DNA of 64,000 nucleotides from Hydnum rufescens UP504 (Eukaryota > Basidiomycota > Agaricomycetes > Cantharellales > Hydnaceae): assembly GCA_014904985.1 (NCBI GenBank), contig MU128994.1, forward strand, positions 85,220 to 149,219. Direction: 5' to 3'. The stretch's first letter is position 1. Every line of letters begins with the position of its first letter. A program made the translations under genes and the position numbers. Below the pieces are notes generated by a model. That model was not told the DNA's origin. It worked only from the letters and a program-made list of their open reading frames with translations, and made no database searches. Shown here in pieces: positions 34,702 through 46,083 of this stretch.

Positions 34702-36570
34702 ATGACAGAAAAGCTTTCTATTGCCAAGCTCCAAGGAGCAGAAAACTATGCCACCTGGTCTTCTGACCTTTGCCTCATCCTTCGCCACAACAAAAATTGG
34801 TCACTCATTGATGGAGCTGATGTAACACCACCACCCACTCACATCTCAGACCCATCCTTCACAACTTCCCAGCCACCAACCATTCCAAACCCAGATCATG
34901 AAAAATGGATTGACTGCAGCATCGATGTGCTATACAAGATCCAACTGACCTGCGAAGAGCCAGTGAAACACCACATTCGCCACCTCGAAGTCCCTGCTGC
35001 TGTCTGGAACACCCTGCATGACCTGTATGAGCCCAAGGGTGCATCCATGCAGTTGACCCTTGTAAAGAAGATTTTTCACACAACCCTTGCTGACTACACA
35101 TCTGTATCTGAGTACCTTGCCACAATCAAAACTGGTGCTGCAGACTACCTCACCACAGGACCCCATGGATGCCCCATAATCCCAGATCACTTGCTTGTGC
35201 TCACTGTTCTGCATGGGTTGCCCACCCCTTTTTGAGTCATTGCCACAACCATCCTTTCACAAGCTGGTGGAGGCCTTCCCTCACTGGCAGCAGTCAAAGC
35301 TGACCTACTTGATGAGGAAAGGTGCCTGATTGATGCTGGGGACCTCAATAAGGCTGTAGGAGGGGCCATGCAAGCTGGGTGTCACAACAATCGCCCACAG
35401 ACAGCTGAAGAAAAGGAAAATTATGCATGGTGGCTGAAGACAGCCCCTTGTTACAAGTGTGGGGAGACAGGCCATGTGAAAGCCAAGTGTCCGAAGAAGA
35501 CCTTGACCACAACCAAGCCTGCTGAAACAAACCAAGTCACTTTGGCAAGCCCTGACCCTGAACCCCCAGCTGTCTTCTTTGTTGATGCACAATCAACCCT
35601 GCCCACAGCAGCCCTCTTGGTTGACCATTCATCATGCAAGGATGTATGGGTTATTGACTCCGGGTGCACCAATCACATGTCCTGTCAGCTATCCAAATTC
35701 ATGACCTACACTCCATTCCCAACACCAAGAGACATTCACCTTGCAGACAAATCGTTGATCCAAGCCCATGGCCATGGCATTATCGATCTCAAAGTCATTG
35801 TCAGAGGAGAAAAAAGGGTTGTCCACCTCAGCTCAGCCCTCTATGTCCCCAACCTTGGAAATTCGCTGCTTTCGGTCAAAATCCTGAACCGTCGTCAATT
35901 CTCTGTTCACTTCACCAGCAAGCAATGCTTGGTAAAATCAGCCAGTGGGAAAGTCATTGCCAAATCCACTGGGGGTGGAAATCTCTTTGATCTGCATCTC
36001 CAACCTCATCCCATGGCAAGTCTTGCTTGCTCCAATATGTCCTTATCACTTGATCTCATTCACAAATGCCTAGGCCACATGAATTTGGACTCCCTGAGGC
36101 ATGCCCTTCACCAGGGATCCCTGGCTGGTGTAGATGATCTTGTTGATACAATGACCAATGACATGTTTTGTGATGCTTGCATTTGGGGAAAGATGGCCAG
36201 TACTCCATTTCAACTCAGACACGTTCGTGCCACCACACATCTTGAGCATGTCCACTCTGATATCTGTGGTCCATTTGAGGTCCAATCTCTTGGTGGAAAT
36301 AGCTACTTTGCAACCCTCATTGATGATTTTATGGGATACATGTGGGTCAAGCTGATGAAACTAAAGAGTGACTTCAGTGCATGGTACATCGAAAGGGATG
36401 CTGAATTCTTAAATCAGTATGGATGCCACATTGGTATTCTTCAGTCTGACAATGGGGGCGAATACATTGGCAACACCATGGTCCAATTCTGCACTAAAGT
36501 CAGCACCACCCTTGAACACTCCATCCCGAGAACCCCACAGCAGAATGCAGATCCGGGCATCAAGATTTAG
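34702..36570 (+). pseudogene. Ty1/copia Gag-Pol, truncated in the integrase
   Basis: The reading starts at ATG 34702 (MTEKLSIAKLQGAENY, typical of copia Gag). One frame continues to 36570 with a single TGA at 35233-35235. In order: the Gag helical domain; a CCHC zinc knuckle (CYKCGETGHVKAKC, about 35450); protease motif VIDSGCTNHMS (about 35653); the integrase zinc-binding segment with H-X4-H and CDAC (36060-36180); and the integrase core with Asp in HSDICGP (about 36255) and Asp in LQSDNGGEY (about 36445). It breaks off just after SIPRTPQQN, before the catalytic Glu. Reverse transcriptase, RNase H and the 3' LTR are missing. The element cannot move by itself. Confidence 0.9.
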
Positions 36571-36589
36571 ACCTCTTAGGCTGGCTTCC

Positions 36590-37250
36590 ACTACGCAGGA
36601 AAGGACCTAAGAGGGTCTGCCCTGTAGGAAGCAGCTACTAGACATTTCTGTAGGAGCTCCTGTGTTACTGCTACATCCAATGAAGCAGCTGCTCACTGGT
36701 TATGCCCATGAGGTGTAGGCTGCTTAGTGCTTTCTTAATAAGGCATTTGCAGCTGCTATATGGTGGCATCTCTAGGAGCTCCTAGGACAGTGCCATCTAG
36801 CAGCTCCTATTGAGTGGTCATCAGCTGCTATTCAAGCTCCTATGACCAATGATATGAGCTGCTATGTGGGCTTACTTCTAGCAGCTGATGCCATACTGAA
36901 AACAAGCAGCTCCAATCCATTGCATATGTGTCTGCTGTATTTAAAAGGGCTGCTAAAAAGCTTAACCAAGCTGCTCTTTGGCTATGCAGCTACTAAAATT
37001 TGGAATGGGAAGCTGCTACCCATACCATAGCAGCTCCATTCCATCTTATGAGTAGCTGTTTCCACCTCCAAGAGGTACTGATAAATGTTGGGCAGCTGCT
37101 CTTTGGCTATGCAGCTACTGAAATTTAGGATCCGCAGCTGCTACCCATACTATAGCAGCTCCATTCCATCTTATGAGTAGCTGTTTCACCTTCAAGAGGT
37201 GCTGATACATGTTGGGCAGCTTGGCATAGGCATCCTCTCTTTTTTTTTTT
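36590..37250. repeat. AGCAGCTGCT-rich segment with a 125-bp tandem duplication
   Basis: The words CAGCTG, AGCAGCT and GCTGCT recur dozens of times. Within it 36970-37094 is repeated at 37095-37221 (GCTGCTCTTTGGCTATGCAG start). It directly follows the breakpoint of the copia element and ends in a T run at the assembly gap. Confidence 0.75.
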
Positions 37251-37275
37251 NNNNNNNNNNNNNNNNNNNNNNNNN
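37251..37275. other. Assembly gap (25 N)
   Basis: A run of 25 undefined bases after a T tract. The real length is unknown. Confidence 0.99.
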
Positions 37276-37824
37276 GAAAAGGGAGTTCATTCCCTTAAAG
37301 TGCATGGATTGGGCTGATTTTTGGCACATGGTTAGGAAATTATATTGTCTAAGTTTTTCCCAATTTTAAAGTCTCTAGCTATTCTGCAAAGGGAGGAAAT
37401 AAATTATCAATGTCCAGACTTGTTTGCCTTATATCTCCATAACCCCAGGACCAATTTAGCTGAAATTTTGATCTAATCTGTGTAGAAATATTTTCTAATG
37501 ATGTACCAAATTTCAGAATGGCCTGCTCACCCCTTGTTTGGATGTACTTTATCCAATTTCTGCATTTAGGCTTTTTTAAATAGGAATCACTGTATTATGT
37601 AATGAGAAATGATCCAAAGTTATTATGCAGTATTATCTAATCTACCCTATTATATGGGTCTATCTAGTTACCGCATTTAGGCTTTTTCATAGCAGCAGGT
37701 GGCTTGCCTTTGAAACTGGGCAATTGCCAGCGTTGAGTCCCAGGTTCAATTTACCGGCAATTGCCAGAAAGTTTTCATTTCGTGCAACACCACCACCACC
37801 ATCTACCGAGAGCCCAGGAGCAGT
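37276..37824. other. AT-rich stretch without a gene
   Basis: There is no coding potential. The palindrome GGCAATTGCC occurs twice (about 37719 and 37755). ATTTAGGCTTTTT occurs at about 37563 and 37673. Confidence 0.4.
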
Positions 37825-37856
37825 CACCACACCCCAGTATAGACTGGGGTGTGGTG
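37825..37856. repeat. Perfect hairpin, 14-bp stem
   Basis: CACCACACCCCAGT and its exact complement ACTGGGGTGTGGTG are separated by ATAG. Confidence 0.9.
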
Positions 37857-37888
37857 CTTAGGTATGTTGCTATTTTTATAGCTACTTT

Positions 37889-37927
37889 AGTGCAAAAAGA
37901 GCAGCCTCTGGCTACTCTTTTTGCACT
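37889..37927. repeat. Perfect hairpin, 13-bp stem
   Basis: AGTGCAAAAAGAG and CTCTTTTTGCACT are separated by a 13-nt loop. Confidence 0.9.
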
Positions 37928-38125
37928 CCTCTTGATTTTTTCACTAACCCACCATCCTCCCATTATAGAATCCCCCCAGTCCTCCCCACTCCCCAGGGGC
38001 CTCCACCCCCTCCAGCACCTCCCAGGGCCCCCTTGTGGCATGGGGGTCCTGGAAGCATCGTTTCTGGGTATCTGCGCAGCCTGCACCCCTCTAGTTGATG
38101 GGGTGGGGTGGGCTGACCCCTCTCT

Positions 38126-38160
38126 TTGCATAACTGGCACCAGAGGTGCCAGTTATGCAA
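38126..38160. repeat. Perfect hairpin, 16-bp stem
   Basis: TTGCATAACTGGCACC and GGTGCCAGTTATGCAA are separated by AGA. It is followed by a strongly AT-rich stretch with repeated TAGGTAGT (38187-38270). Confidence 0.9.
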
Positions 38161-38309
38161 TCTAAATTATATAATTATACAATCAATTAGGTAGTAAAAT
38201 AATTAGGTAATAGATTAGTAGGTAGTTATATAATGTGTTCATTAGGTAGTATTTATTATGTAATAAATTTACCTTACGGCCAAGGCTGTCATTGCATTTT
38301 TTTTGAAGG

Positions 38310-38540
38310 CAAATCTGGCTATGTGTAGCTACACTGATTCATTCAATACTTGCCCATAGATGTAGCTACACTATTTGAAGGACTCTATAGGGTGTAGCTA
38401 CATCACTACCCTGAGGCACACAACTGTAGCTCCACTAATAGTCTAATTCAAAAATGTAGCAACACTACCCCTGAGCTCCCAGGGGCTCTGCCCCCGGACC
38501 CCTGGTGGTGCTACACTTATTTATATGGAACATTCTGACT
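38310..38540. repeat. Cluster of TGTAGCTACA palindromes
   Basis: TGTAGCTACA or a close variant occurs at about 38315, 38361 and 38392. Half-related TGTAGCTCCAC and TGTAGCAACAC follow at about 38423, 38456 and 38540. The block has no gene. Confidence 0.6.
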
Positions 38541-38632
38541 GTAGCTCCACAAAGGTACACATTCAGTCCTACCTTGTTAGGTTGACATCCGCACAGGACA
38601 AAGTCAACCTAAGGAGGTTGCCGAAATGGGGG

Positions 38633-38840
38633 GCCTGAGGTGACCCATGACCCCAAATGAAGCAACCCGCGACCTCAAACGAAGCAACCCACAACCTCAA
38701 ACAAAGCAACCCGCAACCTTGAACAAAGCAACCCACAACCTCAAATGAAGCAACCCGTGACCTTGAATGAAGCAACCCGCAACCCTGAACGAAGCAACCC
38801 ATGACCCCAAACGAAGCAACCTGCGACCCCACCAACCGAA
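38633..38840 (+). repeat. 22-bp minisatellite, about nine copies
   Basis: The unit is GAAGCAACCCGCGACC plus a 6-nt tail such as TCAAAC. Differences are mostly C/T and G/A, including CG to TG or CA changes. ORFs on both strands through it are repeat artefacts. Confidence 0.9.
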
Positions 38841-39164
38841 CACCTGCAAGAACGGGGTGTGTGGCCCCCAGATGAAATGTGCAGGTAAAACAAAGTGTGG
38901 CCACCAGGTGGGGTGTGGCCCTGCTGGGTGCAACCCCCCCCCTTGTGGGCAGGGGGATAATATGTATATAATATTAATAATTATCAATGAGAATAAACAA
39001 TACAGTAATAAGCAAATAATTGTAGTTGCCAATAAGCCCATATGGCCTGTTGACCCACTTGGGGGCATTCCCAGGCTTGCCAGGACCTATCCTGATACCC
39101 CAGCCAAATATGAGTTTGATATCAAATGCCTATGGGCAGACTTATGGATTGACCTAAGGTCACC

Positions 39165-39275
39165 CTATTGAAATTATTTGATATCAAAGGATTTTGATGC
39201 CTCTTAGGCTTTTGATTTGATGCAGTTTGACATACCTATTAAGGCCCCTCTAAGTGGCGGACTGAGGTGGCTGAG
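39165..39275 (+). repeat. Sequence shared with 10745-10862
   Basis: ATTGAAATTATTTGA.ATCAAA, GGATTTTGATGCCTC and GACTGAGGTGG match in order at both sites. Confidence 0.75.
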
Positions 39276-39582
39276 TCTGAGACATGACAGCTGTGGCATC
39301 AAAGCTGCAATAGAGTTGGGTTGGAGCTATCCAAATGAGAAAAATTCAAAAGTGCTCTACATATTATTTATCTGCTGTACAACATGGCGATGTTGTCATC
39401 ATCACTGCGGAAGTGGAAGCTACTAAAATTCCTAGTGGATATGAAATGGTGATGATTCCTCAAGAAATTCTCACAATTGGCCCCCTGTCTATCATAAGAC
39501 TTTCCATATGTGCACAAAGACTCAACACCTAATCTCCATTCCTATTTCATGATAGCCCGAAACACAGAGCACTACATTCAAT

Positions 39583-39993
39583 ATGAAATCAAATAGCGTT
39601 TTACGAAACACCAAACGAAAGCGCCTCGGAGAACAAGATCCCAGGTACCAAAATTGGTATTACCCCAGGCTCCCAACCGCTGACTACAAAATCTTCGATT
39701 CCTGGGACACCGACAGTGTTCAAGCTCTTATTAAATCCGCAGCCGACATCCTTTCCCAACCGTCCACTTCCATTGTTCCCACAGCCCATTCACCTTCTCC
39801 GGACTGGAATTTGGACTTCGATAAGATGGATGTCATCATACATGACCGCAAATCCACACCTCCCTCTTCCAACGAAACTAAACGATCCCGTCACTCAAAT
39901 GACGATAATGATGAAAAACACCCGATCACCGTCGACAACGAAGGAAATTCGGACGTCAAAAAAGGCAAACGCAAAGCGGGCCCAAAAAAATAA
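39583..39993 (+). CDS. Hypothetical 136-residue basic protein
   Basis: A complete ORF from ATG to TAA. The start is Lys/Arg-rich (TKRKRLGEQDPRYQNWYYP), and the C-terminus is Lys-rich (KKGKRKAGPKK) and could be a nuclear localisation signal. The middle is Ser/Pro/Asp-rich and looks disordered. Codon composition is CpG-richer than in the neighbouring transposon sequence, as expected for host sequence. No domain is recognised and no partner gene lies close by. It may be a short exon of a larger gene. Confidence 0.4.
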   Translation: MKSNSVLRNTKRKRLGEQDPRYQNWYYPRLPTADYKIFDSWDTDSVQALIKSAADILSQPSTSIVPTAHSPSPDWNLDFDKMDVIIHDRKSTPPSSNETKRSRHSNDDNDEKHPITVDNEGNSDVKKGKRKAGPKK

Positions 39994-40326
39994 ATCACTA
40001 CCAAACGATTTCCCGAATATGCTTCCTCCATTCCCATTCCCATTCCCATTTTGAATGTATGTACTTATCGTGAATTTCCCTCCGTCTTGACTTGTCCAAA
40101 ATTCATGTATCCATACAACTCAATGAATAATGGTGCCATCAACAAGAACAGCAAACTCTAAACCTCATATGCAGATACGAATTAATAAGAACAATAAGAT
40201 CACAACGCCCAAATAGACGTATACCAAATCCCTCCATCTTCCCGCCATACTGATAGGACACGCTCTCCCAGAATCTTCTGAATCTAGGGCCAACCATCTA
40301 AAAAGCAAGCTTTTTGAACGGATCAG

Positions 40327-41412
40327 TCACATCAAGTAGCCAGGTGAAGGAGACGTGTCCGACTCACTTTTTGCTTCCTGGTCCGCGTCATAGACGTGCG
40401 ACACCAGGAATCTCCTCCCCGTGCACTTCGGCGTCTGGTTCACCTTGTTTCTCTTCATTCTGTGCTTGATTGACATGCTTCCTGCTGTATGCGCTAATAG
40501 AACCAGCCTCGATGCCCTGCTCCTGTGCCCAGACTCAGTTATGCGCACGCAAGGGGTATAAAAAAACACCATCTCGTACCCTGAAGAAGGAACTCTGTGC
40601 TGACGCTGGCCCGCGGACCGCATTTGCTTCATGGCTCCCCACTATTTCTCTATCCTCGGTGGGCGGATGACTCCACGAAGCTTGAATTAATCAACGTGAC
40701 CGCCTGCAGTGTCGTCCAGGGGGGGATTCCGGACTACGGTGAGCCTCTGGATCTGCGCATAGTTACGACACTTGGGACAGGTCGGGCATGATGGCAGGAT
40801 CAACATGCCGGGGAAAACGCTCGGAGACCGGCACCTGAGTTTCGTGTCGTGCGGTGATGGCCCATGCACGCTTTTCAAGAGTCGCCTTGTCTCCCTCTAC
40901 TACTAGCGCATTATCCCGTATGGGAGCCGGGTGCCAGAACAATTCAAACCAGACCAGGGGGATTTTTCCAGAAGCTCTAATATCCCCAATGCCGGTCAAG
41001 GCGCACTCGAATGCGCTCTGGGTATCGCCGATTAATGTCAGCATGCGCGCCCGAAGTCGCCATGTGTACATATTGGGCCGGAACCCAACTTGGAGCATTG
41101 CGTTATAGACCCTCTTCGAAATCGCCCAATGCAGTCCTCCGCATGGAGAAATTGATGATGAGATTATATGATTTGGTGCTTCGGAGATGCGGGTGGGCGT
41201 GCGTGATGGAGGTCGAAGAGCCGACGCAGTATGGGTGGGGGTTGGCCCATAATGTATCGAAGTAACAAGACGTAAAACTGCCTCTTTGCAATGTGGGAAG
41301 TCTTCCAATCGTCTTCTTCAATAATAGTACGTTCATCGGGCCCTGTCGCCGCTGCCGTTTCAGACGCCGACGATCCATCGGCTGTGTTATCGGAAGTCTC
41401 CCCAACGTCCAT
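40327..41412 (-). CDS. PPR-like (helical repeat) protein gene, multi-exon or partly broken
   Basis: ATG 41412 starts an acidic N-terminus (MDVGETSDNT) with a helical stretch (QFYVLLLRYIMG). After a frame change near 41140 the reading continues with RVYNAMLQVGFRPNMYTW and RARMLTLIGDTQSAFECAL, the two-helix pattern of pentatricopeptide repeats. At about 40770 it shifts to a frame with CPTCPKCRNYAQIQRL, and a basic C-terminal ORF (40632-40327) may belong to it. PPR proteins usually bind organellar RNA. I see no clean splice sites at the first frame change, so this may be a decayed gene. The PPR call rests on pattern, not on a full repeat array. Confidence 0.4.
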
Positions 41413-41647
41413 ATTAGGAGAGGGCACACTTTCACAGGAAAGTCTCGGCGCGTTTTGGAGGGCAAGGGATGTGGACGAATGATCGGTACTGCGTCTGGGC
41501 TCGACGCGATGGGCCGCCGAGGGCCGAGACAGTAAGCAGTGCCAATGATGCAAGAATATGTATTTCAATACTGGAGATGCAGAGTATATTCGTGAACTAG
41601 AACCCAGCTGATAAACAACGTTATTGGGGCCCACCTAACATTGCCGT

Positions 41648-41935
41648 ATGTCATGTCTTCCCCTTACAAGCAGAATCAGTAAAGTGGCCCCAACCAAGCT
41701 TCCGAACGACGAGATAACGACCACGGCAGATTTCGTGGCCAATCAAAATGGAGCAGTAGCCCCCAAAGCCGCGCTCCTTGACACCTTCCTTGTCAAGATT
41801 CATGACACCGGAATTAGAATTGATGACTGCCCCCTTAATGAGGAGAGGATTTCTTGGATATCCAAGCTTACAGAGATTGACAGTATCGAGTTAGCAACGC
41901 CCGAAATAATTTTGACATCAGTAGACCCAACCTAA
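41648..41935 (+). CDS. Hypothetical 95-codon ORF, divergent from the PPR-like gene
   Basis: A complete ORF (TKLPNDEITTTADFVANQ) with balanced composition. No domain is recognised. Its start lies about 240 bp from that of the PPR-like gene on the opposite strand. It could be an exon of a longer gene. Confidence 0.25.
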   Translation: MSCLPLTSRISKVAPTKLPNDEITTTADFVANQNGAVAPKAALLDTFLVKIHDTGIRIDDCPLNEERISWISKLTEIDSIELATPEIILTSVDPT

Positions 41936-43005
41936 AGCCTTGAACCCGGCTACGAAGAAAATCTTGGACGAGACGACACAACTTTCGAACTGCGTGATAC
42001 ACGCTAAAAATTAAGGAGCCAACATCCTAAAACATCGGTACATCCCAGCACATCAACCCCAACCCCCCGGGTCGTCCTACGGCTTTAGAGTCGGGGATTG
42101 GCGCTTGTCGCCGCTACCGATATTTAATCTGGGCTCCAAAGTCATCCCGAAGCTGTTAAGGGTTAGCCTTGATATTCATTGGCCCAGCTGCTGTCTCACT
42201 CTATTTTCATTTGTTAGCCTTGATTCTGCGGTGTGTGGCCGTCCAATCTCCCCTCACCCACCAGCCAGCATATTGATATCCCACTCAGTGGTATCTTTAC
42301 TCTGCGCAAAAGCGAGGTGATCGTGTCCTTGCCCCTCAATGACCCCCTTTCTGACATTATATCCATATCAGCTCGACTTCTTGTATCAGGAAGGAACAAG
42401 CCAACTCTTCCCTGAAGAATGGTGTTATCGTCTTCATACCCCTCTCAGCACCCTTGTTTCCCCTCGTTTACCCTTGCATTCGCTCACTTTTTAGGGACGC
42501 ATACATTGCGGCCATCCCAGCATGGTAAAGGCATACCATAAGCGACTGCTTTCATCAGATAGGGACGTCAAGCTTACTCTCGATGGGAGTGCGTATTTTA
42601 TTTCCTAGACGGTCCTTACTGTGGTGCCAATGCGGCCTTTCGTTAGGATGGCCACGTCGACAATACATGTCGATCAGGGATCTTTGCAATGTGTTGAGAA
42701 GGACGATTGGGCAGTGTAAGTATTTTGTTTCATCTCCTGGATCAGATCCCCCTTCCTCTCAAGCATGGACTTCTCACTGCCCCTGCTCGCTTTTGATTCT
42801 CGTGGCCGTGACCTGACTCGCACCATGAACAGAGCTTTCTCTGCCATTTGTTTATCAACGAAGTATGTCGAATGAATTCGCAACCCGTCATTGTGTACTA
42901 ACTGTGATCTGCGTAGGGATTCACGCGCCAAGGGCAGCTATTGGAAAAGCAGTCCATAGACCAGATGTGTCTATTATGAACACATAACCATGGAGACCGC
43001 GATGC
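41936..43005. other. Stretch with short ORFs only
   Basis: Short plus-strand ORFs (42105-42320, 42233-42415, 42583-42816) and possible splice donors are seen (GTATGT at about 42862, with GTAG at about 42919 as acceptor). No protein family is recognised. It may hold host gene exons I cannot assemble. Confidence 0.3.
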
Positions 43006-43009
43006 TGAT

Positions 43010-43325
43010 CCTTTCCTCATGAAGGGAGATATGATGTATGCCATCCTTTGGATCCTTAACCCATCCGCACGTACTCATACTTTTTATCCTCGTGCCGTTT
43101 CTGCCTGTCTAGGTTATCTGTCCTGTGAGTCCCAACCCCCTCCACGAGAAACAACTTTCTCAGCGTCTCATCCACTTCACCCTCCATCCCCTACAGGCTA
43201 AATCCGTCTATGATTTGAAGAAAGCTTGGCCTGAAATAACACTCCATTTTACGCACGCGGGGCATTCCGCTCCTGAACCTGAGACGGAGAAACTCTTGGT
43301 TGAGGGACGCCATGCCTTCCCCTAA
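43010..43325 (+). pseudogene. Prolyl aminopeptidase (proline iminopeptidase) C-terminal remnant
   Basis: GRYDVCHP (about 43024) and, after an intron acceptor CCTACAG (about 43198), KSVYDLKKAWPEITLHF, AGHSAPEPETEKLLVE match the C-terminal part of proline iminopeptidase. There the first block precedes a conserved Cys-Pro and the His of AGHS is the catalytic His. The typical VVPDAGHS is altered to FTHAGHS, and the alpha/beta-hydrolase core with its nucleophilic Ser is not found upstream. It is a fragment without its active-site Ser. Confidence 0.6.
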
Positions 43326-44783
43326 CCCTCATTCTCGTATTCTATACTGACGTCGAATGCATTGCTTCCTAACAGGCTGCAGACCAGTTCAGGCATCTTT
43401 GAGTGTGTTAGCACCTGAATTCCGTCATGTGATTTTTGCATCTCGTTATTCATCAGCACCGCGTTCAATGCCTTTCCATTGATAGTCGTCTCCATTGTCT
43501 CCCCTCTTGCTGTACTCAAAGAAAACAATTTTAAAACCCTAGATTCAAATGCTTGCTACAAGAGTGTGACGAACGAAGGTTACGCAGAAGGAAGCAGAGA
43601 CATCAGCCAGAAAACGGAAAGGGACCACAGTCCCAATTACCAACCACAACGTTAATAATGGATGCATGGGTCCAGAGAGACAACAGATGGACTCGTTTTT
43701 TGATCTTGATGAAGTCTCGTACCGTTTGAAGATTCTCGATATCTCCGCCAATCTTGTGAATCGCTTAGGATGAATCCCTGGTTATCATCAGAAGTGAGTT
43801 CTTGGCCAATATCGCATCGAGTGGCGTGGTCATCAGAGGTCTTCTATCGCACCCATTGGAATCAAATAATGAGATTTGGATTTGGGGAACCGCAGGAGGG
43901 CACACAGTGAGGTTGACGCCGAATACTGCGTTGACGAAGACTGCAAATACTCCCTAGATCTGGATCGTTAAGGTTCATTGACATCAAGCGCCTTGAAAGG
44001 ATGCATGCCTCACGTCGTCCACAAAGAGCACCTCGAACCTAACAACGCCTGTTGAACACTAACAGAAGTACGGATGACCCACCTAGAATCCCCTAGCTGA
44101 CTGTTGGTAATGGGGGTGAGTGGGGAGGAGTCCCGGGATGCATTGGCGATACCGATGGTTGAACTATTGCAGTCTCGCTCGAAGTTTTACTGCATCGATA
44201 AGTGGAATCCACAGTATACGAGCTGGTTTCACGATCTGGAGTAGAAACGGGTTGTCGCCAATGGGGGAACGTGAAAAGCGGCCTTATTGGCTCACAAATG
44301 GAGTACATCCTGAAGAGAAGCTGAGGTCGCGTTCTCATTCATGTGAATGGAAGCTACGCCTGTTCGAATGAGTGGGACGCACCATCTCCACGTGATTGAT
44401 TCACGCTTCACTGTGGGAGGGTCTCCCTCCCATAGTCGTTGTCTAGTATGCCGATTGGGACGTGTTCGGCCAGCTCCATCCTAAGACTCAGGCAAAATCG
44501 CTTTGTTGTTTGGTGTAATCTGGAACGAGGGGCCCAAGAGGATCAGATCTAGGGTCTACCGAATTTCACATAGAGAAAGGGGACCAGATAACAATATCTT
44601 CCTCTCTTGGAATCTGAGAAGCCTCCGGTGCCAGATCAGGCGTGGCGCCAGTTCGTGCTTCTCGGACAGAAGCTAGTCAAGTTGACATAACCGGGAAGCT
44701 CCTGTTGCCTGGCTTTTGACAATTTGAAGCATTCACATTTCACACCTGTGTCTTCTCTCTAGCTCTCTTGTGATCCTTCAGCG
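43326..44783. other. Stretch before the GTPase gene, no recognised gene
   Basis: Minus-strand ORFs 43322-43528 and 43545-43751 have coding-like composition but no recognised domain. The rest has only short ORFs. The last 100 bases are the presumed promoter and 5' UTR of the GTPase gene, with a CT-rich stretch just before the ATG. Confidence 0.3.
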
Positions 44784-46083
44784 ATGTGGAAATCTATTCG
44801 CAAGCTTCTTAAAGCGGACAGCGATAAGCGCTTCAGGGTCCTCATACTTGGACCGGCGAACGCAGGAAAGACCACTCTACTCGAGCGACTTACGGACAGC
44901 CCTGCCGGCGCGGCCATAGTGACCCGGAACGGAAAACGTGTAATTACTGTAGATGTTCGAACTCAGTAGAGATGCTGGTCTAATTTATCCCTTTATCCCA
45001 GGTCAAGGAGGTCCCCAGAGGATACGATCAAGTAAGAGCCATCCTAGCAAAGGTGCACGGCGGTTGCTTGATGCTTTCACACCATCTAGCGGGGGATCCA
45101 TAATATCGACGACGAAATCACTTACGCATCAAACCCGGCATTCATTTTCCACGACTCAGGCGGTTTCGAGGCGGGAGGGGTCGAGGAGCTCGAGGCTGTC
45201 TGGAAATTTATTCGAAAGCGCTCGTTGGCTTCGCCTTTGAAGCAGCTGCATGCGATTTGGTGCGTTCACCCATGCAGTCCACACCTCTTTGTGTCGACTC
45301 ATCAATTGTTACAGGCTCTGTATTCCGACAGATAATGACAGGCCGTTGGGATTCTTGCAATCAGGCTTTTTCTCTGAATCCACAGCATCAGGTATGTCCC
45401 ATCAGTCGCGGCATTCGACACTATCCGTTAAGCACTGGTCCATGTATCCGTTCAGTGCCTATTATTGGAATTTTCACTAAGTTGGATGGAAGAAGGACGA
45501 AAGTGGAGATTGAGGTTCTAGGCCCTGCTCCCAGCCCATCCGATTTCCGCGATCGTGCCCAGGAGGTGGATCAGAAAGTAGCTGAATTTCTCAATGGACT
45601 CGAGACACATTTTCGCAATCAGCGGTACCCACCTGCTGGTTTCATCGGGGTTGAAAGTATGTATGCTCTATCCAAGCAGCAATTTTGGTACTTAAATCTA
45701 TGGCCTAAAGACATGGATGAAGTTAGCATGCGCAGCATAGCATTGTGTGACCAAATTCTTCTAGTCACTATGGATGCTCTTCCCCATGAGACCCAGAGAT
45801 CATTACTTAGGCTCACAGTTTGGAAAAGAAACCGCCGAATTCATACCATGTTTGTTTTAAAGCGGTGAGTTTGGATGTCCAACAGATTAATGGTGGCTCA
45901 TGATTGTGTTTATCTCATAGTGTCCTTCATGCTGGAACTGAAGGTCCTGCCTCAAGCTGTATTGATGAGATGATGATACAATTTGACTATGTTCAGGGAG
46001 CATTGTGGCTAGAACCCAACAACCTGTGCAAGATGAAGAATCAGAGTTGCGGACAGACAAGGGTTTCAGGATTCTTGTGGTGA
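44784..46083 (+). CDS. P-loop GTPase (mushroom G-domain protein), six exons
   Basis: Exons 44784-44939, 45002-45031, 45090-45259, 45315-45391, 45456-45864 and 45921-46083 join in frame (334 codons). All five introns are GT-AG. Motifs: G1 P-loop GPANAGKT (residues 23-30), G3 HDSGGF (83-88), a conserved LCIPTDNDRPLGF block after it, and G4 FTKLDG (151-156). This is the architecture of the many fungal G-domain proteins annotated as GTP-binding. Such proteins bind and hydrolyse GTP; the cellular role is unknown. The start follows a CT-rich leader, and MWKSIRKLLK is a typical N-terminus for the group. The apparent TGA stop at 46081 overlaps a GTGAGT donor (46080-46085), so the real gene may splice on into the tandem array. 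CpG content looks normal and there are no internal stops; this is the best live gene in the window. Confidence 0.8.

Noticed and set aside
37680..37775. tRNA-derived SINE with A and B box
   Set aside because: AGGTTCAATTTACC resembles a B box only weakly, and no A box at the right distance or tRNA fold was found.
37825..37866. Helitron 3' end
   Set aside because: The hairpin is not followed by CTRR at the usual distance, and no Rep/helicase sequence is present in the window.
38569..39171. ORFs across the 22-bp minisatellite
   Set aside because: Repetitive translation with no support outside the repeat.
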